The position numbers and the translations under genes are program-made. From an uncultured Thermoguttaceae bacterium (lineage in GTDB: Bacteria > Planctomycetota > Planctomycetia > Pirellulales > Thermoguttaceae): DNA of 11,622 bases. Shown here piece after piece: positions 1 through 6,631 of the stretch (the stretch's first letter is position 1; every line of letters starts with the position of its first letter). The DNA is taken from contig CAKVCP010000066.1 in assembly GCA_934725735.1 (NCBI GenBank), forward strand, positions 1 through 11,622, in the 5' to 3' direction. The notes under the pieces are model-generated. The model saw only the letters and a program-made list of their open reading frames with translations. It was not told where the DNA came from and searched no databases.

Positions 1-2
1 AA

Positions 3-1214
3 GTTGTCGTCGTTCTTGCGTCTTCGGATTCGACTTTTGATTATTGGAGTAAAATACAAGAGTTAGCTAACGAGCGTTTTGAAGATTCTATGAAGCAGAA
101 CGCTTTAGACGATTGTCGTGAAATTTTTGCCCACTATTCCGACGGCGATTCAAACGGGAACTTTCATTCCTCTCGACGCTCTAAAAATGGGGCCGTACTT
201 CGCGCTCGTACGATGGCTTCCAATATCTTAGACGCTTCTTTGCTGTTGACGATTCTTGACGCGGCTCCCGTTCTTATAGAGACGCCTCAGGACTTGACGA
301 ATTCCCTTAGGCGCGATAAGTTGGATTTGACGGAAAAATTCGCGACAAGCTATGAGCTTGAGTATGGTTCGGAAAGTCTGGCCGATTTGAAAGCTTCGAT
401 TCGAAAACTTGTCGAAGACTTTAACCGATCAGAGTATTCGTCTCCTGCCGATAGCGTCGCTGAAGAGAGCGTCTTTCGGAGAGAGAGACAACGTTATTGG
501 GGGGAGAAAGAAGCTTGTTATTCGTTGACGGGTAATGAAGAGGATCGTTGGTTTGTTCAGCGTCATCTTTTGCCTCGAGACGAGGAGGAGAACCGAAGTT
601 TTTCCGGTTTGCAGTCGTGGACGTCTTGCCTTCCCGAATCTGCGCCGTTGCGCGAGGATTTTCAACTCATTCCGGGAGAGGGAACGGAAGTTTTGCTCCT
701 TCACGGGGATTCTCCTCTCGTGTGTCGTCGAGCGGAGGGGGAAGGGGAGATCCTGTTAGTGAACTCCGCTTCCTTCATGACAAATTTTGCAATGACGGAG
801 GAGGTTGGTCGAGCGTTTGTGAGGCGCTTGACTCAGGAGTTTTCGGATAATGGCCCGATCGGTTTGACTTTTTCGCCCTTTGATTATCCTCCAGTCGTAC
901 AAAACTATAAATACGACCCGCCCCAATTAGACGGTCGGTTTTCCGTAGCGCAACGAAGCGTTTTTACAGAATTTGTTTGGCGTTTGACGCTTTTAGGGAC
1001 TGTCATACTTTTTTGTTTTTGGCCAATTTTTGGTCGTCCTCGCTGTCGCGTCGAGAGTAAGTCAAGCGATTTTACTTTGCACCTTGACGCCTATGCTCAG
1101 CTTTTAAAACGCGTCGATTCAACTCGATGGACGCATGACCAACTGGATAAATATACCGGAAAATGGCGCGGTGAGGAACAAGCGAATCATGGTAAAAAGA
1201 AGACTGGCGATTGA
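3..1214 (+). CDS. DUF4350-like membrane protein, 5'-truncated by the window edge
   Basis: The reading frame is open from the first bases of the window. The ATG at 90 is therefore probably an internal Met, and the true start lies upstream. About 403 residues are visible. Most of the chain is soluble and charged. A single strongly hydrophobic segment (nt about 969-1034, containing LLGTVILFCFWPIFG) lies near the C-terminus, followed by a basic tail of about 60 residues. The block around nt 687-840 (LLLHGDSPLVCRRAEGEGEI, then LLVNSASFMTNFAM) and the post-membrane block GRPRCRVESKSSDFTLHLDAYAQLLKRV resemble DUF4350 proteins, which often sit beside MoxR ATPase and DUF58 genes. That neighbourhood would be upstream and is not visible. 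The likely topology is an extracytoplasmic domain anchored by the C-terminal helix, with a short cytoplasmic tail. The cellular role is unknown. It lies 79 nt upstream of rlmN with no terminator between. The family call is from memory of sequence style and is moderate at best. Confidence 0.6.
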   Translation, partial: VVVVLASSDSTFDYWSKIQELANERFEDSMKQNALDDCREIFAHYSDGDSNGNFHSSRRSKNGAVLRARTMASNILDASLLLTILDAAPVLIETPQDLTNSLRRDKLDLTEKFATSYELEYGSESLADLKASIRKLVEDFNRSEYSSPADSVAEESVFRRERQRYWGEKEACYSLTGNEEDRWFVQRHLLPRDEEENRSFSGLQSWTSCLPESAPLREDFQLIPGEGTEVLLLHGDSPLVCRRAEGEGEILLVNSASFMTNFAMTEEVGRAFVRRLTQEFSDNGPIGLTFSPFDYPPVVQNYKYDPPQLDGRFSVAQRSVFTEFVWRLTLLGTVILFCFWPIFGRPRCRVESKSSDFTLHLDAYAQLLKRVDSTRWTHDQLDKYTGKWRGEEQANHGKKKTGD

Positions 1215-1293
1215 CGCAACGCCCGTTGGTATTGGGTTTTAAAATCATAAAACGACGTTTCAGGCGACAATTGAGTCGCGTTGAGGATTTAAA

Positions 1294-2454
1294 GTGGACG
1301 AAGGATATAAGCCTTTTCTCTCCTGCACGAAGGAGGAACTTGTTGAATTTTTTAAGGAGATCGGCCTTCCCGCATATCGAGTTAATCAAATGCGTCGTTG
1401 GGTTTTTGCTCGCAAGACTCCACGAATTTCGATGATGAGCGATCTTTCCAAAGAAACGCGCGAACGTTTAACGCGCCTCTTTGGGCGACCGGATCGCGCG
1501 ACGGCGGATCGAACGTCTCTTCTGATTCGCAACGCTTCTCGTGAAACGGTGGCGGCAGACGAGAATGACGCCGAAGATTCTATCTATGAAGGAAGACTCG
1601 TTGCGAAATCAATCTCCGACGACGGCTCTGAAAAACTTCTCATCGAATGGCGAGACGGACGGCGCGTCGAGTGCGTCCTGTTGCGCGACGATCGAGATCA
1701 TCGCACCGCGTGCATAAGCGTGCAAGTTGGGTGCGCGATGAGTTGCGCCTTCTGCGCGAGCGGACTGGGCGGATTCGTTCGCAACTTGACGAAAAGCGAA
1801 ATCGTCGAAGAACTCCTTCGTCTGAACGAGCTGTTGCCGAAAGACGAACGCTTGACCCACATTGTCGTCATGGGGACGGGGGAGCCGACTCAAAATCTAA
1901 ACGCGTTGTTGCCCGCGTTGGAGGTCGCGACGTCCTCGGACGGAATCGACGTCAGCAACCGTCGGGTGACGATTTCGACAGTCGGCGTTCCTGCGGGGAT
2001 CTTGCGCCTTGCTCAGGAAAAAACGCATTACAAACTGGCGATTTCGCTCCATGCCCCGAACGACGCCATTCGCGATCAGATTATGCCTCAAAATCGGGTT
2101 CATCCGATCGCGGAAGTACTTTCGGCTGCGGACGCTTTTTTCAGAACGACGGGTCGACGCGTTACTTTTGAGTATATTTTGCTCGACGGCATTAATGCGT
2201 CTCCGCGCGAGGCGCGCGAACTTGCGCGACTACTGCGCAATAAGACCGCTATCGTCAACGTGATTCCTTATAATCCTGCCCCCGAGCTTCCCTTCAAAAC
2301 GCCGTCTACCGCGACGGTTAAAAGGTTTGTTTCAACCCTTGAAGAAGAGGGGATACAGGTCAAGGTTCGGTTTAAAAAGGGGGATCGCATCAACGCGGCG
2401 TGCGGTCAGTTGCGCTGGAGCTTGCGCGACGAGAAGGAAAAGAAGGACGAATAA
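1294..2454 (+). CDS. rlmN: Dual-specificity 23S rRNA (A2503)/tRNA (A37) C2-methyltransferase RlmN
   Basis: RlmN is a radical-SAM enzyme that methylates C2 of adenine 2503 in 23S rRNA and of A37 in some tRNAs, using a methyl-cysteine intermediate. The 386-residue product is close to the usual family length. Residues 9-40 match the N-terminal accessory domain (EELVEFFKEIGLPAYRVNQM). The 4Fe-4S cluster motif CxxxCxxC is at C147, C151 and C154. C140 sits seven residues before it, as E. coli C118 does. C370 in AACGQLRW is the methyl-carrying cysteine, equivalent to E. coli C355. The SAM-binding motif reads MGTGEP (193-198). All catalytic cysteines are present, so the enzyme should be active. The GTG start at 1294 is supported by GAGG at 1283-1286, seven bases upstream. 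A small inverted repeat, GCGAC/GTCGC (1264-1268/1275-1279), precedes this site. The next gene, ispE, starts 92 nt downstream. Cfr is the only close alternative, and the N-terminal domain and context favour RlmN. Confidence 0.95.
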   Translation: MDEGYKPFLSCTKEELVEFFKEIGLPAYRVNQMRRWVFARKTPRISMMSDLSKETRERLTRLFGRPDRATADRTSLLIRNASRETVAADENDAEDSIYEGRLVAKSISDDGSEKLLIEWRDGRRVECVLLRDDRDHRTACISVQVGCAMSCAFCASGLGGFVRNLTKSEIVEELLRLNELLPKDERLTHIVVMGTGEPTQNLNALLPALEVATSSDGIDVSNRRVTISTVGVPAGILRLAQEKTHYKLAISLHAPNDAIRDQIMPQNRVHPIAEVLSAADAFFRTTGRRVTFEYILLDGINASPREARELARLLRNKTAIVNVIPYNPAPELPFKTPSTATVKRFVSTLEEEGIQVKVRFKKGDRINAACGQLRWSLRDEKEKKDE

Positions 2455-2546
2455 CCCTGCGCCCTTTATGAACGCTTTTCAAAGCCCGTTGCGCGGATTA
2501 TCGCGCGGCGCTTCGCTGTCGTCGTTTCAACGAAAAGGAGTTGGTC

Positions 2547-3527
2547 ATGTATATGGAAGTCGCTCCCGACGGAGCTTCGTATAGCGTTTGGGCGCCTGCC
2601 AAAGTAAATCTCTTTTTTGAGATCGTCGGCAAGCGCCCCGACGGATATCACGACGTAGAGACTCTCGTCGCCCCGATAAGTCTTTACGACCGCTTGGAGT
2701 TTTCCTTTGCTGCCACGGAGGAAGAAGACGTTATTTCTCTAGAATGTCTTGACGAAGAGGGCAAACCGCGAATCGATTTGCCCAACGATTCTTCGAATCT
2801 CATTATCAAAGCCTACAATTCCTATCTTGCCGCTTGCGCGAGAGAGAAAAGGGGGCGACGTCGTTCGAAGGTTCGCGTGAAAATTTTTAAAAAAATTCCA
2901 ACAAAAGCGGGTTTAGGAGGCGGATCCAGCGACGCCATGGCGACGCTTTTGGTGTTAAACGCGTACGACGGGGCTATCTTTTCGAAAGAAGAGTTAGCTC
3001 GTATGGCTGGAGAAATCGGCAGCGACGCTCCTCTGTTCCTTGAGGAATCAGCGACGATAGGGCGCGGACGCGGAGAGATTGTCGAGCCTTTTCCTCTTGG
3101 CGAGATATGGATGACGCTTGTTAAACCGACAATAGGCTTTTCAACGCCGGAAGTTTATCGCAAATATGCGGAATCTCCATTCCATAGCGTCCGTCATTCT
3201 CTTAGCGAGGCGCTTGACTCCTTGAGAAAAACCAACACAGCGGAGAACCTTTCGCGTTGGATATGGAACCGTCTTGAGGAACCTGTCGCCGCTCTTTGGG
3301 ATAAGTTTCCGGAGTGGAAAAGTTCTTTGGGAGAGACGACCGGGGCCCTTTGCGCCCAGATGTCGGGGAGCGGTTCGTCATTTTTCGCGCTAACTCGCGA
3401 TGAAGAGAGCGCGCGTAAGGTAGCGCAGGAGGTTCTACTTCTATCAAATTCGTTGGAGATTGACTCCGTTTATGTTGTTAAAACTCTGACGTCAGATAAC
3501 AATTTTCGACCGTCTCACTTCACTTGA
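2547..3527 (+). CDS. ispE: 4-diphosphocytidyl-2-C-methyl-D-erythritol kinase IspE
   Basis: IspE is a cytosolic GHMP-family kinase. It phosphorylates the 2-hydroxyl of CDP-methylerythritol in the MEP pathway of isoprenoid synthesis, so this organism makes isoprenoids by the non-mevalonate route. Residues 16-24 (APAKVNLFF) hold the substrate-binding lysine K19. Residues 118-130 (PTKAGLGGGSSDA) are the GHMP ATP-binding loop. D160 in GSDAPLFL is the catalytic aspartate. Residues 271-279 (QMSGSGSSF) are the C-terminal GHMP motif. The product is 326 residues, somewhat longer than typical bacterial IspE, partly from a basic insert near 100-108 (EKRGRRRSK). Start choice: an in-frame TTG at 2541 directly abuts AAAAGGAG (2533-2540) and is too close. 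ATG 2547 sits six bases after that site and is preferred; ATG 2553 is possible. It lies between rlmN and a spoVG-family gene (30 nt downstream), probably in one transcript. Confidence 0.95.
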   Translation: MYMEVAPDGASYSVWAPAKVNLFFEIVGKRPDGYHDVETLVAPISLYDRLEFSFAATEEEDVISLECLDEEGKPRIDLPNDSSNLIIKAYNSYLAACAREKRGRRRSKVRVKIFKKIPTKAGLGGGSSDAMATLLVLNAYDGAIFSKEELARMAGEIGSDAPLFLEESATIGRGRGEIVEPFPLGEIWMTLVKPTIGFSTPEVYRKYAESPFHSVRHSLSEALDSLRKTNTAENLSRWIWNRLEEPVAALWDKFPEWKSSLGETTGALCAQMSGSGSSFFALTRDEESARKVAQEVLLLSNSLEIDSVYVVKTLTSDNNFRPSHFT

Positions 3528-3557
3528 GAGCGATTACGTCGATTTGGAATTATAACG

Positions 3558-3989
3558 ATGCAAATAACGGAAATTCGAATTAAGCTTCTTGAAAATACGT
3601 CCTCACGACAACGACTGTGCGCGTTTTGTTCAATTATTCTCGACGACGCCTTTGTCGTGCGCGACATAAAGATTTTGTCGGGGAATCAAGGTTATTTTAT
3701 CGCGATGCCAAGTCGGAAACTTGCGTTCCATTGCCCGCATTGTCGGCAAAAGAATTCGATTGGTTCAAACTTCTGTAGTCATTGCGGCGGAAGAATCGCT
3801 CAAAGCGATCCCTACCGCAAACTGTTGACCACATGTCCGAACAAGGCTTTCGTCGACGTTGCGCATCCTATTAACGCGGCGAGTCGCGATCGAGTTCATC
3901 GCGCCATTATTGAAGCGTATGAAGCGGAGCTGGAACGATCGCGTCAACCGAACTACGTGAGCAGTTACCAAGAATACGGCGACGACTAA
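3558..3989 (+). CDS. spoVG: SpoVG-family nucleic-acid-binding protein with an inserted zinc ribbon
   Basis: SpoVG proteins are small regulators that bind DNA and RNA and affect division, envelope and developmental genes in Firmicutes and spirochaetes; their role in planctomycetes is not established. Residues 1-54 carry the SpoVG core (MQITEIRIKLLEN, AFCSIILDDAFVVRDIKIL, YFIAMPSRK). Residues 99-106 (VDVAHPIN) and the following helix (RVHRAIIEAYEAELER) are the second half. Between the halves is an insertion absent from the roughly 97-residue Bacillus protein: a four-cysteine zinc ribbon, C59-P-H-C62 and C73-S-H-C76, then a short linker. The total of 143 residues fits SpoVG plus a ribbon. An extra CxxC (C21, C24) lies in the first half. 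The ATG at 3558 matches the conserved N-terminus, but no clear ribosome binding site precedes it. It is the last gene before the terminator at 4017. The ispE–spoVG proximity also occurs in Bacillus subtilis, with other genes between. Confidence 0.88.
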   Translation: MQITEIRIKLLENTSSRQRLCAFCSIILDDAFVVRDIKILSGNQGYFIAMPSRKLAFHCPHCRQKNSIGSNFCSHCGGRIAQSDPYRKLLTTCPNKAFVDVAHPINAASRDRVHRAIIEAYEAELERSRQPNYVSSYQEYGDD

Positions 3990-4016
3990 TTAGCGCTTTC
4001 TTGGCGGAAATAGTCG

Positions 4017-4053
4017 GAAGCGGCGTCATGAGTTTTGACGCCGCTTCTTTTTT
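4017..4053 (+). terminator. Intrinsic terminator after the spoVG-family gene
   Basis: A perfect 11-bp GC-rich stem, GAAGCGGCGTC (4017-4027) with GACGCCGCTTC (4037-4047), has a 9-nt loop and runs directly into six T residues (4048-4053). It starts 28 nt after the spoVG stop codon. It separates the rlmN–ispE–spoVG transcript from the chaperone cluster, so groEL-1 needs its own promoter in the following spacer. Confidence 0.92.
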
Positions 4054-4473
4054 ATTTTGGCTTCTGCCGAGGAGTAAAAAAGCCAAGAATGGAGCGACTG
4101 CCAAATTGACGCCGGACGCCTAGCGAGGTTGTGAGATTGAAAAAGGGAGAAAAGGTAAAAGAGGTTCAAAGGCGCGGTAGAGGCTCGAGGTCGTTGATTG
4201 GAGATTATAAAAAGGGGAAAAAACAATGGATTTTAAACGAAGAATGATTAGTGGCGCCAATTATGCTTTAATATAGATAAAACGCGCCTGCGGCTCTTAA
4301 AAGAGTTGTCGAAAGCGTTTACTAAACGAACATGAAACTGATTCAGCGCTCCCGACGCGTTTCACGAGATGACCGCGCGTCGACGATTCGCTTAGTCGTT
4401 CGCGTCGACGTTACCTTAACGCGCGGCGGAGAGCGTGTTGATTCTAACATTTTAGATAAAGGAGTATTCCGCA
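4054..4473 (+). promoter_or_regulatory. Gene-free leader upstream of groEL-1, probable promoter and control region
   Basis: This stretch of about 420 bases contains no convincing gene. Its first half is strongly purine-rich on the + strand (4141-4164 and 4201-4229). An AT-rich patch at 4261-4280 (TTTAATATAGAT) is the best -10-like sequence, but no good -35 partners it, so no promoter is assigned. Small inverted repeats follow: CTCTT/AAGAG (4294-4298/4301-4305) and CGTTT/AAACG (4316-4320/4324-4328). CCGCGCGT (4373-4380) pairs with ACGCGCGG (4419-4426). Inside and across that pair, CGCGTCGACG occurs twice (4376-4385 and 4401-4410). No CIRCE element (TTAGCACTC-N9-GAGTGCTAA) was found by eye. A promoter must lie here because a terminator closes the upstream unit, but its position is an inference. 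Confidence 0.45.
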
Positions 4474-6129
4474 GTGGCAAAAAAGATGTCGTTTGACGAC
4501 GCTGCTCGTAGTCCGATTGCCGAGGGCGTCAAAAAGTTGGCTCGCGCCGTAAAAAGCACGCTGGGGCCTCGCGGTCGAAACGTCGTTTTAGATAAAGGCT
4601 GGGGCGCCCCCAAGGTCACGAAGGACGGCGTAACCGTAGCTGAAGACGTGGTTCTCGACGATCCCGAAGAAAATCTCGGCGCAGCTCTCGTCAAGCAGGC
4701 TGCGTCGAAGACGAATCAGGCCGCCGGCGACGGCACGACGACGGCTACCGTGCTCGCGGAAGCAATTTACCTCGAAGGTCTCAAGATGGTTGCCGCCGGC
4801 GCCGATCCCATGGCTTTGTCTCGCGGTATTCAGAAGGCCGCCGCCGTCGTCGGCGAATATGTCGACACGTTGGCTACCCCCGTAAACGACAAGAGCCGCA
4901 AGGAAATCGCTCAGGTCGCTTCTATCGCCGGCAACAACGATTCCACCATCGGTCAAATCCTGGCCGACGCGTTCCTCAAGGTCGGTAAGAACGGCGTTAT
5001 CACCGTCGAAGAAGGCAAGCAGTTCGAAACGTACGTCGACGTCGTCGAAGGTATGCAGTTCGATCGCGGTTACCTTTCTCCCCACTTCGTAACGAACCTT
5101 GACGATCAGAAAGTCGAACTCGAGGACGCTCTCGTTCTCGTCTTCGAAGATAAAATTTCGACCGCCAAGTCCCTCGTTCCTCTCCTCGAAGCGATCAGCA
5201 AGCAGAGCCGCCCCCTCTTCATTATCGCGGAGGACGTTGAAGGTGAAGCTTTGGCGACCCTTGTCGTGAACAAACTGCGCGGCATCCTCCAAGTTTGCGC
5301 CGTCAAGGCTCCTGGATACGGCGATCGTCGTAAGGCGATGTTGGGCGATATCGCGATCTTGACGGGCGCGAACGCCGTCTTTAAGGATCTCGGCGTCCAG
5401 CTTGACGCAGTTCAGATCTCCGACCTTGGTCGCGCGAAGAAGATCCTCGTAACGGGCGATTCGACGACGATTGTCGGCGGCGCTGGTAAGAAAGAAGACG
5501 TCGACGCCCGCGCGGCTCAGATTCGTTCCGAGATCGAGACGACGACGAGCTCCTACGACAAAGAAAAGCTCCAGGAACGCCTCGCGAAACTCGCCGGCGG
5601 CGTTGCGCGCATTAACGTTGGCGCCGCGACGGAATCGGAACTCAAGGAACGCAAGTATCTCTATGAAGACGCTCAGGCCGCGACGAAAGCCGCTCTTGAA
5701 GAAGGCGTCGTTCCCGGCGGTGGAACCGCGCTCTTGCGCGCCGCCGACTCCCTCACGGAATTGAAGGACGCTTGCGGCGACGAAGTTTACGGCGTTCAGA
5801 TCGTCAAGAGAGCGCTTGAAGCTCCTATCCGCGAAATCGCGAAGAACGCCGGCGTCGAAGGTTCCGTCGTCGTGAATCGCGTCCGTAAGATGGAAGACAA
5901 AAACGGCGGTTACGACGCCGACAAAGACGTCTATTGCAACCTCGTTGAAGCGGGCGTCATCGACCCCGCGAAGGTTGTTCGCACCGCGCTTCAGAACGCC
6001 GCGAGCGTCGCGTCGCTCCTTCTGACGACTTCCTGCCTCTTGACGGAAATTCCGAAGGAAGAAAAGGCCGCGCCTGATCCGAACGCGATGGGCGGCATGG
6101 GTGGAATGGGCGGCATGGGCGGTTTCTGA
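4474..6129 (+). CDS. groEL: 60-kDa chaperonin GroEL, first copy (GGM-tailed)
   Basis: GroEL forms a double-ring ATP-driven folding chamber in the cytoplasm, capped by GroES. The 551-residue product aligns throughout with E. coli GroEL. ATP-site residues are present: TLGPRGRNVV (29-38), D51 in TKDGVTVA, GDGTTTATV (85-93; D86 equals E. coli D87), and the hydrolytic aspartate D399 with PGGGTALLR (414-422). The apical segment VEGEALATLVVN (255-266), which binds substrate and GroES, matches E. coli closely. The C-terminus carries the flexible GGM tail (MGGMGGMGGMGGF). Oddities: the position of E. coli Y203 is histidine (H204), and the usual APGFGDRR reads APGYGDRR (Y282). The GTG start at 4474 is preceded by AAAGGAG (4458-4464), nine bases upstream. 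groES follows 92 nt later. Codons lean to C-ending forms, as expected for high expression. The symbol gives the family only; copy numbering is arbitrary. Confidence 0.97.
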   Translation: MAKKMSFDDAARSPIAEGVKKLARAVKSTLGPRGRNVVLDKGWGAPKVTKDGVTVAEDVVLDDPEENLGAALVKQAASKTNQAAGDGTTTATVLAEAIYLEGLKMVAAGADPMALSRGIQKAAAVVGEYVDTLATPVNDKSRKEIAQVASIAGNNDSTIGQILADAFLKVGKNGVITVEEGKQFETYVDVVEGMQFDRGYLSPHFVTNLDDQKVELEDALVLVFEDKISTAKSLVPLLEAISKQSRPLFIIAEDVEGEALATLVVNKLRGILQVCAVKAPGYGDRRKAMLGDIAILTGANAVFKDLGVQLDAVQISDLGRAKKILVTGDSTTIVGGAGKKEDVDARAAQIRSEIETTTSSYDKEKLQERLAKLAGGVARINVGAATESELKERKYLYEDAQAATKAALEEGVVPGGGTALLRAADSLTELKDACGDEVYGVQIVKRALEAPIREIAKNAGVEGSVVVNRVRKMEDKNGGYDADKDVYCNLVEAGVIDPAKVVRTALQNAASVASLLLTTSCLLTEIPKEEKAAPDPNAMGGMGGMGGMGGF

Positions 6130-6221
6130 TCCGCCAACCCAACGCTTAGCGAATGTGGGGGTTCCCCGCGCTCCGTTATTTAAAAGTTAAACTAACAAAT
6201 GATATATTGAAAGGATAGAAC

Positions 6222-6536
6222 ATGTCCGCGAAAAAGAATCTTAATCTCAAGCCTTTGGAAGATCGTATTGTCGTCAAACCCCTCGACGCCGAAGAGAAGA
6301 CCGCCGGCGGTATCCTTCTTCCCGATAGCGCGAAAGAAAAGCCGCAACGCGGCGTCGTCGTCGCCGCTGGCGAAGGTCGCCTCTTGGATAACGGTTCCCG
6401 CGCTGAGATGAACGTCGCCGTCGACGACGAAGTTATCTACGGCAAGTATTCTGGCTCCGACGTCGAAGTCGACGGCGAACAGTATAAGATTCTGCGTGAA
6501 AGCGACGTTCTCGCGAAGATCGTCAAGACGGCGTGA
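6222..6536 (+). CDS. groES: 10-kDa co-chaperonin GroES
   Basis: GroES forms the seven-membered lid of the GroEL chamber. The 104-residue product starts with the typical strand LKPLEDRIVVKPLDAEEKT (9-27). The mobile loop that docks on GroEL runs roughly through residues 24-41, with the GGIL contact motif (29-32) equivalent to E. coli GGIV. Residues 42-52 (PQRGVVVAAGEG), VDDEVIYGKYSGSDVEVDG (67-85) and the end YKILRESDVLAKI are family hallmarks. A short N-terminal extension (MSAKKNLN) is present. The ATG at 6222 follows AAAGGA (6210-6215) by six bases. It lies between two groEL genes, 92 nt after the first and 95 nt before the second, so a single GroES gene probably serves both. A terminator hairpin lies just downstream. 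Confidence 0.97.
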   Translation: MSAKKNLNLKPLEDRIVVKPLDAEEKTAGGILLPDSAKEKPQRGVVVAAGEGRLLDNGSRAEMNVAVDDEVIYGKYSGSDVEVDGEQYKILRESDVLAKIVKTA

Positions 6537-6582
6537 TTCTCTTAGAGACGCGAATTCACAACATCTAATATCAAAAAAGCCC

Positions 6583-6610
6583 GCCGACGCGTTGCGCGTC
6601 GGCCCTTTTT
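6583..6610 (+). terminator. Terminator-like hairpin between groES and groEL-2
   Basis: A perfect 9-bp stem, GCCGACGCG (6583-6591) with CGCGTCGGC (6595-6603), has a 3-nt loop and is followed by CC and five T residues (6606-6610). A run of six A residues at 6573-6578 lies opposite the T run, so the hairpin could also work on the minus strand. Only 21 bases separate its end from the groEL-2 start codon, and the binding site AAGGA lies in that gap. Partial readthrough would make this an attenuator that sets groEL-2 below groES. Processing or mRNA stabilisation is also possible. Confidence 0.8.
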
Positions 6611-6631
6611 AAGAAATAAGGACTATATTTC

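Noticed and set aside
2541..2546. TTG at 2541 as the ispE start
   Set aside because: It directly abuts the AAAAGGAG ribosome binding site with no spacer; ATG 2547 has normal spacing.
4057..4086. Inverted repeat TTGGCTT/AAGCCAA after the spoVG terminator
   Set aside because: The 16-nt loop, short stem and lack of a following T run on either strand make a terminator unlikely.
4026..4226. 66-codon minus-strand frame in the groEL-1 leader
   Set aside because: It overlaps the spoVG terminator, and its composition reflects the purine-rich + strand; no homology is recognisable.
6155..6169. Small GTGGGG/CCCCGC hairpin between groEL-1 and groES
   Set aside because: Six pairs with a 3-nt loop and no T run; not enough to call a terminator.
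6201..6210. TATATT before groES as a -10 promoter element
   Set aside because: It sits too close to the groES ribosome binding site and has no -35 partner.
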